A stretch of 56,161 nt of DNA from NCBI GenBank assembly GCA_016780365.1, contig JADHMB010000005.1:1-56161 (forward strand), read 5' to 3'. This document shows positions 1-7,670 of this stretch, one piece after another (the first letter of the stretch is position 1; each line of letters opens with the position of its first letter). The translations under genes were made by a program, and so were the position numbers. The DNA comes from Flavobacteriales bacterium (GTDB lineage Bacteria; Bacteroidota; Bacteroidia; Flavobacteriales_D; Parvicellaceae). The notes beneath the pieces are model-generated. The model was not told the DNA's origin. It saw only the letters and a program-made list of their open reading frames with translations, and ran no database searches.

Positions 1-2
1 AA

Positions 3-998
3 ATATTAAAAAAAACAGATGTTTCTCCTAAAATTGCTATAAACAACAATATGCAAATGAGAGGGTTTAAAGGTTTTGGAGTTAATTCAAAATCTAATTT
101 TTTAAGATCTAGAGTTCCTATTTTAACTAATTCTGATGTAACGCTACATCTAGCAAATCCTGTTGAAAACTCTAAAGATTTTTTTTATAAAAATGTAGAT
201 GCTGATGAAGTGATATTTATTCATAAAGGTGAAGGAGTTTTAAGAACCCCCTTAGGAAAAATAGAGTTTGGAAGTGGGGACTATTTAGTAATTCCAAGAG
301 GAATGATTTATAAAATGGATTTTAAAGACAGTGACAATAGACATTTTATAATAGAGTCTTCTCACCCTATATACACCCCAAAAAAATATAGAAACTGGTT
401 TGGGCAACTTTTAGAACATTCTCCATATTGTGAAAGAGATTTAAGAGTGCCTACGGACCTAGAAACCCATGATGAAAAAGGCGAATTCTTAATTAAAATT
501 AAAAAAGAAGGATTTTTGTACGATTACATTTACGGGTCTCATCCCTTTGATGTGGTTGGATGGGATGGATACAATTATCCTTATGCATTTTCTATCCACG
601 ACTTTGAACCAATTACTGGTAGAGTACATCAACCGCCTCCGGTTCATCAAACTTTTGAAACACCTGCTTTTGTAATATGCTCTTTTTGTCCTAGAATGTA
701 TGATTACCATCCCGAAGCAATTCCTGCTCCTTACAACCATAGTAATATAGATTCTGATGAAGTTCTATATTATGTGGATGGCGATTTTATGAGCAGAAAT
801 GATATTGAAATAGGACAAATAACTTTACATCCTTCAGGAATTCCACATGGGCCACATCCAGGAGCATACGAAAGAAGTATTGGCAAAAAATCAACGGAAG
901 AATTGGCAGTTATGGTAGATACATTTAAGCCTCTAAAACTAACCGAACAAGCTTTAAAAATTGAAATTAAAGAATATTATAAATCTTGGATGCACTAG
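3..998 (+). CDS. hmgA: Homogentisate 1,2-dioxygenase (5' partial)
   Basis: Iron enzyme that opens the homogentisate ring to maleylacetoacetate in tyrosine and phenylalanine breakdown. The frame is open from base 3 through the first visible ATG at 51, so the true start lies outside the window; about 332 residues are seen, against roughly 380 for full-length bacterial enzymes. Counting from the ATG at 51, the metal site reads H230, E236 and H266, matching the H335/E341/H371 spacing (6 and 36 residues) of the human enzyme, inside the blocks PYNHSNIDSDEV and GIPHGPHPG. The next gene, hppD, makes its substrate and starts 13 bp downstream, so the two are surely co-transcribed. The family call is firm; only the N-terminus is missing. 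Confidence 0.95.
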   Translation: MLKKTDVSPKIAINNNMQMRGFKGFGVNSKSNFLRSRVPILTNSDVTLHLANPVENSKDFFYKNVDADEVIFIHKGEGVLRTPLGKIEFGSGDYLVIPRGMIYKMDFKDSDNRHFIIESSHPIYTPKKYRNWFGQLLEHSPYCERDLRVPTDLETHDEKGEFLIKIKKEGFLYDYIYGSHPFDVVGWDGYNYPYAFSIHDFEPITGRVHQPPPVHQTFETPAFVICSFCPRMYDYHPEAIPAPYNHSNIDSDEVLYYVDGDFMSRNDIEIGQITLHPSGIPHGPHPGAYERSIGKKSTEELAVMVDTFKPLKLTEQALKIEIKEYYKSWMH

Positions 999-1011
999 TC
1001 TTTAACCCTAA

Positions 1012-2172
1012 ATGAAAAAAGAATTAAAAAACACCGAATATAGCCTAGAAAAAATCTTTAAAGAAGCCAAAGATTTTTTACCTCTTTTAGGTACAGATTA
1101 TATTGAATTTTATGTTGGAAATGCCAAACAAGCAGCCCATTTTTATAAAACAGCATTTGGCTTTCAGTCACATGCTTATGCAGGCCTAGAAACGGGATTG
1201 AAGGACCGTGTTTCTTATGTATTAAAACAAGATAAAATTAGAATAGTTCTTACCACAGCCCTTAATAGCAAGTCACCAATTGGTGAACATGTAAAAAAGC
1301 ACGGAGATGGAGTAAAAGTAATAGCGCTTTGGGTGGATGATGCCAATAAAGCTTACGAGGAAACCATTAAAAGAGGAGCAAAATCTTATTTAACGCCAAT
1401 TACGGAAAGTGATGAATTTGGGGAAGTTATAAAATCTGGAATTTTCACTTATGGTGAAACAGTACATTTATTTATCGAACGCAAGAATTATAAAGGAGAC
1501 TTTCTTCCTGGATTTATTAAATGGGAGTCCGACTATAATCCTAGCTCAGTGGGGCTTAAATTTGTAGATCATATGGTTGGAAATGTTGGATGGGGGGAAA
1601 TGAATACTTGGGTAAAGTGGTACGAGGAAGTTATGGGATTTGTAAACTTCTTATCTTTTGACGACAAGCAGATTCATACTGAATATTCAGCATTAATGAG
1701 CAAAGTGATGAGTAATGGGAATGGTAGAATTAAATTCCCGTTGAACGAACCAGCCAAAGGAAAAAAGAAATCACAAATTGAAGAATATTTAGACTTTTAC
1801 GAAAGTCCCGGGGTTCAACATATTGCTATTGCAACTGACGATATTATTCAGACTGTAAGAAAATTAAGATCAAGAGGAGTTGAGTTTCTATCTGCGCCAC
1901 CAAAAGAATATTATACTGCAATTCCTACAAGGTTAGGAGAGCATATGAAAATAATGAATGAAAATATTGATGAACTAGAAGAATTAGCCATTTTAGTGGA
2001 CGCAGATGAAGAAGGATATCTTTTACAAATTTTTACTAAACCAGTAGAGGATAGACCCACCTTGTTTTTTGAAATTATTCAAAGAATGGGGGCTAAAGGC
2101 TTTGGAGCAGGAAATTTTAAAGCTTTATTTGAATCTATAGAAAGGGAGCAACAAAACAGAGGAACATTATAA
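1012..2172 (+). CDS. hppD: 4-hydroxyphenylpyruvate dioxygenase
   Basis: Converts 4-hydroxyphenylpyruvate to homogentisate, the step before the upstream enzyme. At 386 residues it has the normal length, with two glyoxalase-fold (VOC) halves: about residues 25-160 and 180-360. The 2-His-1-Glu iron site is visible as H187 (KFVDHMVGN), H270 (GVQHIAIATDD) and E354 (LFFEIIQRMG), followed by the typical C-terminal helix GAKGFGAGNFKALFESIE. The ATG at 1012 follows hmgA by 13 bp and the stop is 5 bp before the tryptophan dioxygenase, so it sits in the middle of a catabolic operon. Nothing is odd about the protein itself. Confidence 0.96.
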   Translation: MKKELKNTEYSLEKIFKEAKDFLPLLGTDYIEFYVGNAKQAAHFYKTAFGFQSHAYAGLETGLKDRVSYVLKQDKIRIVLTTALNSKSPIGEHVKKHGDGVKVIALWVDDANKAYEETIKRGAKSYLTPITESDEFGEVIKSGIFTYGETVHLFIERKNYKGDFLPGFIKWESDYNPSSVGLKFVDHMVGNVGWGEMNTWVKWYEEVMGFVNFLSFDDKQIHTEYSALMSKVMSNGNGRIKFPLNEPAKGKKKSQIEEYLDFYESPGVQHIAIATDDIIQTVRKLRSRGVEFLSAPPKEYYTAIPTRLGEHMKIMNENIDELEELAILVDADEEGYLLQIFTKPVEDRPTLFFEIIQRMGAKGFGAGNFKALFESIEREQQNRGTL

Positions 2173-2177
2173 TATAA

Positions 2178-3140
2178 ATGGACAACAAATTAAATAAAGA
2201 TACTTTAAAAGCTCTTTCTGATAAAGGGCTCAACACAGATGTCTATCTAGAAGGAATTCAAAGTGCAAAGCCTCTAACCTACTGGGATTATATTCAGCCA
2301 GAAGCATTATTGAATCTTCAAGTTCAACGAACAGATTTACCGGACGAAATGGTTTTTATTGTATACCATCAAATCAATGAATTACTATTTAAGATGATTC
2401 TATGGGAAATTGAACAATTGGCTTTTTGTAAAAAGCTAACAACAAAGTTTTTTTCTGAGAGATTAGAAAGGATTAGTCGATACTTTGATATGTTGTGTAG
2501 TTCCTTTAGAATTATGAAAGACGGAATGGACTTGGATCAATATATGAAGTTCAGAAAAACATTAGCTCCTGCTAGTGGCTTTCAAAGTGCTCAATATAGA
2601 ATGATTGAATTTGCAAGTACTGATTTAATTAACTTAATTGACTACAGATTTAGAAAAACAATTAATAGAAATACACCATTTCAACATGCTTTTGAACACT
2701 TATATTGGCAAGCGGCTGGGAAAAATCATGAAACTGGTGAAAAAAGTCCGATGATTCGTCTTTTTGAAGAAAAATATTTGGATGATTTTATTGGTTTCAT
2801 GAAAAAATACAACAATAAGAACCTTTGGTGTCTTTATGAAAACCTCCCTGAAAAGGAGAAAAGTGATTTGGAGCTTTTAAATTCCATGAGACATTTTGAC
2901 CATACTGTAAATGTAAAATGGGTAATGGAACATTACAATACCGCTTCTAAATATTTAGATGGATCCCAGAAGAAAGAAAAGGCAACTGGGGGGAGTGACT
3001 GGAAAAAATATATGCATCCTAAGTATCAAAAAAGAACATTTTTTCCAAAATTATGGACCAAAGATGAAATTGAAAATTGGGGTAAACAAAACCTAGAAAG
3101 TCATGAAATACTTAGTAATTTTAACCAATTAGAAATTTGA
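2178..3140 (+). CDS. kynA: Tryptophan 2,3-dioxygenase
   Basis: Heme enzyme that opens the indole ring of L-tryptophan to N-formylkynurenine. The 320-residue protein shows the family blocks in order: TYWDYIQPEALLNLQ (34-48), IVYHQINELLFK with the substrate-side H64, the GFQSAQYRMIE block (134-144), the proximal heme histidine H242 in FDHTVNVKW, and the ATGGSDW substrate loop (269-275). It is followed within 3 bp by paaA. I see no formamidase or kynureninase gene next to it, so the rest of the kynurenine route must be elsewhere. Its position between tyrosine genes and phenylacetate genes points to one transcript for aromatic amino acid breakdown. Confidence 0.93.
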   Translation: MDNKLNKDTLKALSDKGLNTDVYLEGIQSAKPLTYWDYIQPEALLNLQVQRTDLPDEMVFIVYHQINELLFKMILWEIEQLAFCKKLTTKFFSERLERISRYFDMLCSSFRIMKDGMDLDQYMKFRKTLAPASGFQSAQYRMIEFASTDLINLIDYRFRKTINRNTPFQHAFEHLYWQAAGKNHETGEKSPMIRLFEEKYLDDFIGFMKKYNNKNLWCLYENLPEKEKSDLELLNSMRHFDHTVNVKWVMEHYNTASKYLDGSQKKEKATGGSDWKKYMHPKYQKRTFFPKLWTKDEIENWGKQNLESHEILSNFNQLEI

Positions 3141-3143
3141 GCT

Positions 3144-4085
3144 ATGGAAAACGAAAGAAAACTTGAAGAGTTTCAACAAAAAATTGATGCTAATATCAAA
3201 ATAGAGCCAAAGGACTGGATGCCTGAAAAGTATAGGCAAACTTTAATTCGTCAAATATCTCAACATGCCCACTCTGAAATTATTGGAATGCAACCTGAAG
3301 GGAATTGGCTAACAAGAGCCCCTAGTTTGAGAGCTAAGAAAATTTTAATGGCTAAAATTCAAGATGAAGCAGGTCATGGTCTATATCTTTATTGCGCTGC
3401 AGAAACATTAGGGGTTAAAAGAGAACAATTTCTACAATGGCTTCACGAAGGAAAAGCAAAATATTCTAGTGTTTTTAATTATCCTACTCTTACTTGGGCA
3501 GATATGGGTGCAGTTGGGTGGTTGGTAGACGGCGCAGCTATAGTCAATCAAGTTTCTCTACAAGGGACTTCTTATGGTCCGTACTCTAGAGCAATGGTGA
3601 AAATATGTATGGAAGAAAGTTTTCACCAGAGACAGGGGTTTGAAATAATGGTTCAATTAGCAAAAGGTACAAAAGAACAAAAACAAATGGCACAAGATGC
3701 ATTAAATCGTTGGTGGTGGCCATCCATTATGATGTTTGGTCCTCATGATTCAGAGAGCGCGCATTCTAATCAATCTTTAAAATGGAAAATCAAACGAGAA
3801 TCCAATGATGAGCTAAGACAAAGATATATCAATAAAACTATCGAACAGGGTCATCATTTAGGTTTAACTTTTCCGGATCCGAACCTTAAATTCAATGAAG
3901 AGACTAAAAATTATGATTACTCACCAATAGATTGGGACGAGTTTTGGAATGTTGTTAAAGGAAATGGTCCAGGAAATAAATTAAGAATTAATCACCACAT
4001 TAAAGCGCATGAAGATGGAAAATGGGTGCGAGAAGCTGCTAAAGCTTATTCCGAAAAAATAAATCTTTCAAAAAAAACAGCCTAG
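3144..4085 (+). CDS. paaA: Phenylacetyl-CoA 1,2-epoxidase catalytic subunit PaaA
   Basis: Catalytic diiron subunit of the multicomponent epoxidase that attacks the ring of phenylacetyl-CoA. The 313-residue protein carries ferritin-like metal motifs: HSE at 43-45, DEAGH at 74-78 and EESFH at 157-161, plus the RAPSLRAKK substrate-binding region and the [13 protein letters not shown] block near 195-210 usual in PaaA. It lies 3 bp after the tryptophan dioxygenase and abuts paaB directly. PaaA works with PaaC as the core of the enzyme and takes electrons from PaaE, which is not in the visible cluster. Confidence 0.95.
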   Translation: MENERKLEEFQQKIDANIKIEPKDWMPEKYRQTLIRQISQHAHSEIIGMQPEGNWLTRAPSLRAKKILMAKIQDEAGHGLYLYCAAETLGVKREQFLQWLHEGKAKYSSVFNYPTLTWADMGAVGWLVDGAAIVNQVSLQGTSYGPYSRAMVKICMEESFHQRQGFEIMVQLAKGTKEQKQMAQDALNRWWWPSIMMFGPHDSESAHSNQSLKWKIKRESNDELRQRYINKTIEQGHHLGLTFPDPNLKFNEETKNYDYSPIDWDEFWNVVKGNGPGNKLRINHHIKAHEDGKWVREAAKAYSEKINLSKKTA

Positions 4086-4376
4086 ATGAGTAGAGACGAT
4101 CAAGGCATATTGTGGGAAGTGTTTATTCAAGTTAAGGCAGGCAGAGCCTATAAACATGTTGGCAGTTTACATGCTTACGACAAGGAAATGGCAATGAAAT
4201 CTGCTAGAGACTTATATACTAGAAGAAACGAAGGCAATGGAATTTGGATTGTCAAGGCTGAAGATATAGTTTCTTCTGAAGCAAGTGATGGAGAAGCATT
4301 TTTTGACCCTTCAAATGACAAAGTCTACAGACATCCAACTTTCTACAAAATTCCCGATGGTGTAAAGCATATTTAA
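4086..4376 (+). CDS. paaB: Phenylacetyl-CoA epoxidase subunit PaaB
   Basis: Small non-catalytic subunit of the phenylacetyl-CoA epoxidase. The 96-residue length fits the family, as does the sequence: an N-terminal WEVFIQVKAGRAYKHVGSLH strand region, a central helix with ARDLYTRRNEG and IWIVKAEDI, and the C-terminal KVYRHPTFYKIPDGVKHI. The ATG directly follows the paaA stop, and the stop codon overlaps the paaC start by one base (TAATG), so the three subunits should be translationally coupled. Confidence 0.94.
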   Translation: MSRDDQGILWEVFIQVKAGRAYKHVGSLHAYDKEMAMKSARDLYTRRNEGNGIWIVKAEDIVSSEASDGEAFFDPSNDKVYRHPTFYKIPDGVKHI

Positions 4377-5128
4377 TGAAAGATGAACTTATAGATTATT
4401 GTTTAAGATTAGGTGATTCATCTTTAATATTAAGTCATAGAATTGCAGAATATTGTAGTAAAGCTCCTATTTTAGAAGAAGACTTAGCTATTACCAATGT
4501 TGGGTTAGACTTACTTGGTCAGGCAGAAAATTTTCTAAATTATGCTGCCAATTTAAAAGGCAATACTACCGCTGATCTTCTTACTTTTAAAAGGAGAGAA
4601 GGTGATTTTAGATGTTTGCATTTAGTACAGACTCCAAATACAGACTTTGCTTTTATTCTAGCAAGACAGTTTTTTATGGACTGTTACCACCAAATTCTTT
4701 TCAAGAAACTTTTAAATAGTAAGGACGAAACAATTTTAGGAATTTCTAAAAAAGCTATTAAAGAAGTAAATTACCATTTAGATAGAAGTAGTGACTGGAT
4801 AAAAAGACTTGGTTTAGGAACTAAGGAAAGCAACGAGAGAATTCAAAACGCTATTAATGATCTTTGGATGTATACAGACGAATTATTTACAGACAATTCG
4901 ACAGATTTATCAATGGAAAAAAATAAAATTGCACCACTAAGCAGTAGCCTTAAAGATGAATGGTCACAGATGGTGGTTAACACTTTAAAAGATTCTGAAA
5001 TAGAAGTTCCTGAGGATATTTATTATTCTTTAAAATATGGTAAAGATGGGTTTCATACAGAATATCTTGGATATATTTTAGCAGAAATGCAGCACTTACC
5101 TCTTTTATATCCAGATGCTACTTGGTAG
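4376..5128 (+). CDS. paaC: Phenylacetyl-CoA epoxidase structural subunit PaaC
   Basis: Ferritin-like partner of PaaA that stabilises the epoxidase but normally lacks a full metal site. The 250-residue length is normal (the E. coli protein is about 248), and blocks such as LGDSSLILSHRIAEYCSKAP, NVGLDLLGQA and the C-terminal LGYILAEMQHL fit the family. It starts on the TAATG overlap with paaB. The gene is complete, but the operon ends here: no paaD or paaE follows, and the last 11 bp overlap the end of a glycosyltransferase on the other strand. Confidence 0.93.
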   Translation: MKDELIDYCLRLGDSSLILSHRIAEYCSKAPILEEDLAITNVGLDLLGQAENFLNYAANLKGNTTADLLTFKRREGDFRCLHLVQTPNTDFAFILARQFFMDCYHQILFKKLLNSKDETILGISKKAIKEVNYHLDRSSDWIKRLGLGTKESNERIQNAINDLWMYTDELFTDNSTDLSMEKNKIAPLSSSLKDEWSQMVVNTLKDSEIEVPEDIYYSLKYGKDGFHTEYLGYILAEMQHLPLLYPDATW

Positions 5129-5873
5129 GAGAGTTATTTTTTAATTCCTTAAGCTTTACATAGCGAAGGAAAACTCCCATACTTGATAACTTACAAACTA
5201 TAAATCCGGTTTTTCCATCTAAGAAACCCCCTCGTAAAAAAAAGTCTCTAAAAAATCTAAAAGCAGGTTTTATTAGAAAGTGAAAAAAACTAGGGTTCTC
5301 TCCTTTTTCAAAATGATCTTTGGCACTCCAAGTGGAATATTGGTCCCATTTTTTTAAGTAATGGGTAGTATTTTTAAATGTGAAATGCAGCAGAGGATTT
5401 GATAAATTACCAATTTCACCACTGTAAGAAATCTCAGAATGAACTTTTTTATCTTCATATCTACACTCTTTTTTAAATAGCCTTACAACTTTGTCTCCCT
5501 GCCAACCTGAGTATTTAATCTTTTTACCCATAAAATGATTTATTCTTCTAATCCAATATGCATTATGCTTTGGATTGGAAGTTTTCCATTTTAGAATTTC
5601 CTCTTTTAGCGAAACACTTAGTCTTTCGTCTGCATCTAATAAAAAAATCCAATCATTGGTGGCTTGTGGAATAGCCCAGTTTTTTTGCGAGGCAGAATAT
5701 TGATATTCTCGCTTAATAATTTTTACTCTTTTTTCTAAGGCCAATTCTACTGTTTTGTCCGTACTAAAAGAGTCCACAACAATAATCTCATCCGCCCAAG
5801 AAACACTTTCAATTGCCTGAAGAATATGATCTTGTTCGTTAAATGTTGGTATTATAGCTGTAATCTTTAACAT
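5118..5873 (-). CDS. Family 2 glycosyltransferase (WaaE/KdtX-like)
   Basis: Predicted cytoplasmic GT-A glycosyltransferase that adds a sugar to lipopolysaccharide or another envelope glycan. I start it at the second in-frame ATG (5873), giving 251 residues: the protein then opens with the family's usual MLKITAIIPTFNE, and a TACCTTTG -10-like box lies just upstream (5889-5896), which would put the transcript start downstream of the first ATG at 5891. Visible features are the nucleotide-binding strand IIPTFNE (7-13), VVDSFSTDKT (32-41) and the D80-A-D82 metal motif in LLDADERLS. Acceptor and donor sugars cannot be told from sequence. It is divergent from the nitroreductase gene and its stop overlaps paaC. 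Confidence 0.85.
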   Translation of the reverse strand: MLKITAIIPTFNEQDHILQAIESVSWADEIIVVDSFSTDKTVELALEKRVKIIKREYQYSASQKNWAIPQATNDWIFLLDADERLSVSLKEEILKWKTSNPKHNAYWIRRINHFMGKKIKYSGWQGDKVVRLFKKECRYEDKKVHSEISYSGEIGNLSNPLLHFTFKNTTHYLKKWDQYSTWSAKDHFEKGENPSFFHFLIKPAFRFFRDFFLRGGFLDGKTGFIVCKLSSMGVFLRYVKLKELKNNSPTK

Positions 5874-5888
5874 GCAAAAATTGTTTGA

Positions 5889-5896
5889 CAAAGGTA
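5889..5896 (-). promoter_or_regulatory. Candidate -7 element of the glycosyltransferase promoter
   Basis: On the minus strand this reads TACCTTTG, a perfect match to the TAnnTTTG element known from Bacteroidota sigma-A promoters. It ends 15 nt before the ATG at 5873. I see no TTTG at the -33 position, so this is half a promoter only. Confidence 0.35.
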
Positions 5897-5974
5897 CGAT
5901 ATTATCATATTTTTGTGTGAATATTTGGGAAATAAGCCTTGATAAAAGTATTATTACATTTTTACAATTAAAAT

Positions 5975-6559
5975 ATGAAATACAACTTAAGTGAAATAAC
6001 AGAGCTAATAAAGAACAGACGAACTATATATCCAAAATTCTACAGTTCTAGAAAAGTTCATAAAGAAATTATTGAACATTTAATAAGAAATGCAACTTGG
6101 GCTCCAACTCACGGGAATACACAGCCCTGGAGATTTAAAGTTTATAGAGAAAAAAGTCGAGGGAAATTAAGTGAAAAACTAGGTGAGCTTTATAAAAAAC
6201 TAACCCCTGAAAATTTATATAAAGAAGAAAAACTAAATAAAATTATGGCAAGACCATTTCTTTCTTCTGTTGCAATTGTTGTATGTATGGAAAGAGGAAA
6301 TAATGAGAAAATTCCAGAAATTGAAGAAATAGAGGCTGTAGCTTGTGCCATTCAAAATATGTGTCTTACCGCTACAGCTTATGGATTGGGTTCGTTTTGG
6401 TCTAGTCCAAAAATCATTTATTCTAAGGAAATGAATTCCTATCTAAATTTAAGAGACCAAGACAAGTGTTTGGGTATTTTATATCTTGGTTATACTACTA
6501 TTGACTGGCCAAAAGGCCAAAGAAAACCAATAGAATATTTAACAGACTGGAATGATTAA
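5975..6559 (+). CDS. Nitroreductase family protein
   Basis: Predicted FMN-dependent oxidoreductase of the nitroreductase fold; the natural substrate is unknown. The 194-residue protein has the N-terminal IKNRRT flavin-phosphate region (about 11-17), ATWAPTHGNTQPWRF (about 40-54), which contacts FMN and is the family's strongest signature, and the C-terminal half LTATAYGLGSFWSS and LGILYLGY, where the glycine-rich stretch closes the flavin site. Length and order match single-domain YdjA-type enzymes. It is divergent from the glycosyltransferase and is followed 10 bp later by a small membrane protein, so it may head a three-gene run to 7670. Confidence 0.88.
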   Translation: MKYNLSEITELIKNRRTIYPKFYSSRKVHKEIIEHLIRNATWAPTHGNTQPWRFKVYREKSRGKLSEKLGELYKKLTPENLYKEEKLNKIMARPFLSSVAIVVCMERGNNEKIPEIEEIEAVACAIQNMCLTATAYGLGSFWSSPKIIYSKEMNSYLNLRDQDKCLGILYLGYTTIDWPKGQRKPIEYLTDWND

Positions 6560-6569
6560 AAGAAAATAA

Positions 6570-6923
6570 ATGGACAATTTAGATGAAGGTCTGATTAAAT
6601 TAGTTAATCATAAAGATCACCCAACTAATAAAGCTTACAAGGTTTTTTTCTTTTATAAAAAACACGAAGCTGAACATTTTAAAACCCTACTTTTAAAGGA
6701 AAATATTCACTTTGAATATGCAGATGAGCCTAATAAAAGAGGGGAAATATTTTTGTTTGGGATTAGAAAAACTGACAATCAAAAAGTTCTTGAGCTCAAT
6801 TACCAAACAATTGGAGAATTTAGATCACGATTTATTGCTCAGCCTTGGGCTCAATATGTAGTAATAATATTAAGTTTTTTAATTGTTATTTTTGCTGTAA
6901 TTTCTTTTTATAAAAACAAATAG
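6570..6923 (+). CDS. Small membrane-anchored protein, DUF2007-like head (tentative)
   Basis: 117 residues of unknown function. The soluble part (about 20-90) has the pattern YKVFFFYKKHEAEHFKTLL then IHFEYADE, which resembles the small DUF2007-type domain annotated as a putative signal-transducing module; this likeness is from memory and tentative. A single transmembrane helix lies at the C-terminus (about 95-113, YVVIILSFLIVIFAVISF) with a basic tail YKNK, predicting a tail-anchored protein with the soluble domain in the cytoplasm. It lies 10 bp after the nitroreductase and 3 bp before an outer-membrane protein gene, so it probably shares their transcript. Confidence 0.7.
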   Translation: MDNLDEGLIKLVNHKDHPTNKAYKVFFFYKKHEAEHFKTLLLKENIHFEYADEPNKRGEIFLFGIRKTDNQKVLELNYQTIGEFRSRFIAQPWAQYVVIILSFLIVIFAVISFYKNK

Positions 6924-6926
6924 AAG

Positions 6927-7670
6927 TTGACTAAAAAACACCTTATAGTATTATTATTTTTGATGGTTATTTCTAGCTTTTTTGGTCAAAAAAAAGATGA
7001 AAAAAATAGACAAGTAGGTTTTTTAGTAGGCTCTTTGGTCCCGATTAATTATTTTGGGGTTGGCCCATTAGAAGTGTCTGAAAATAATTCTAGTATTTCA
7101 CTAAATAACGAACTAGGCTACAGCTTTGGAATGCTATTAAAAACTGATTACTCCAAAAAAATAAGTTTAGAAACTGGAATAGTTTTTTGTCAAAGAAATT
7201 TCAAGTTAACTGGTGTAACCTCTAACCAAGCCAGTATTTTAAGAGATACCAGTAGTTTTGGATATGTTAATTATTCTTCCCCAGTAAAAGGGATAATTTA
7301 TGTTCAATTAAATAAATATTTATTTATGAGAAACTCCATTGGTTTTAATTTAGACTTCTATGCTTCTGCTGTAGCAAGTAAAGGAGATAACTTTCTTATA
7401 GACCATTACTCTGAAAGAGCAAGGTGGATCAACGGATCGTTAAGTGGAGAACTTGGAATTGAAAAAAGAAGTAGTAAAATTGGCGTATTTTATATAGGAG
7501 CTGAGGTAAATATTCCTATATCATCCATTGCGGTAACCAGAATCAATTTTTATTATGATGGTCAAACCTATAATGAATATGAACCTATATTCCTAAGGGG
7601 AAACTTTTTTGGGATTAAATTAAAATACTATCTACCTGTAGAGATGGAAAGTGAAAAAAAAGAGGATTAA
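6927..7670 (+). CDS. Outer-membrane beta-barrel protein, uncharacterised
   Basis: 247 residues with a signal peptide ([20 protein letters not shown], cleavage about residue 21) and alternating-hydrophobicity strands ending in [13 protein letters not shown], typical of an eight-strand-type outer-membrane barrel. The start is TTG at 6927: it gives a complete signal peptide with a KK n-region, whereas the next ATG at 6961 would lose the charged end. I considered the T9SS protein PorT because of the length but see no PorT-like blocks, so no function is given. The stop codon shares the four bases TTAA (7667-7670) with the stop of infB on the other strand. Confidence 0.75.
   Translation: MTKKHLIVLLFLMVISSFFGQKKDEKNRQVGFLVGSLVPINYFGVGPLEVSENNSSISLNNELGYSFGMLLKTDYSKKISLETGIVFCQRNFKLTGVTSNQASILRDTSSFGYVNYSSPVKGIIYVQLNKYLFMRNSIGFNLDFYASAVASKGDNFLIDHYSERARWINGSLSGELGIEKRSSKIGVFYIGAEVNIPISSIAVTRINFYYDGQTYNEYEPIFLRGNFFGIKLKYYLPVEMESEKKED

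Noticed and set aside
4376-5128. Possible truncation or frameshift of paaC at the overlap with the glycosyltransferase
   Set aside because: Length (250 residues) and the C-terminal blocks match the complete family, so the gene is intact.
6927-7670. T9SS protein PorT
   Set aside because: Length fits, but I see no PorT-like sequence blocks or linked T9SS genes; a generic barrel is the honest call.
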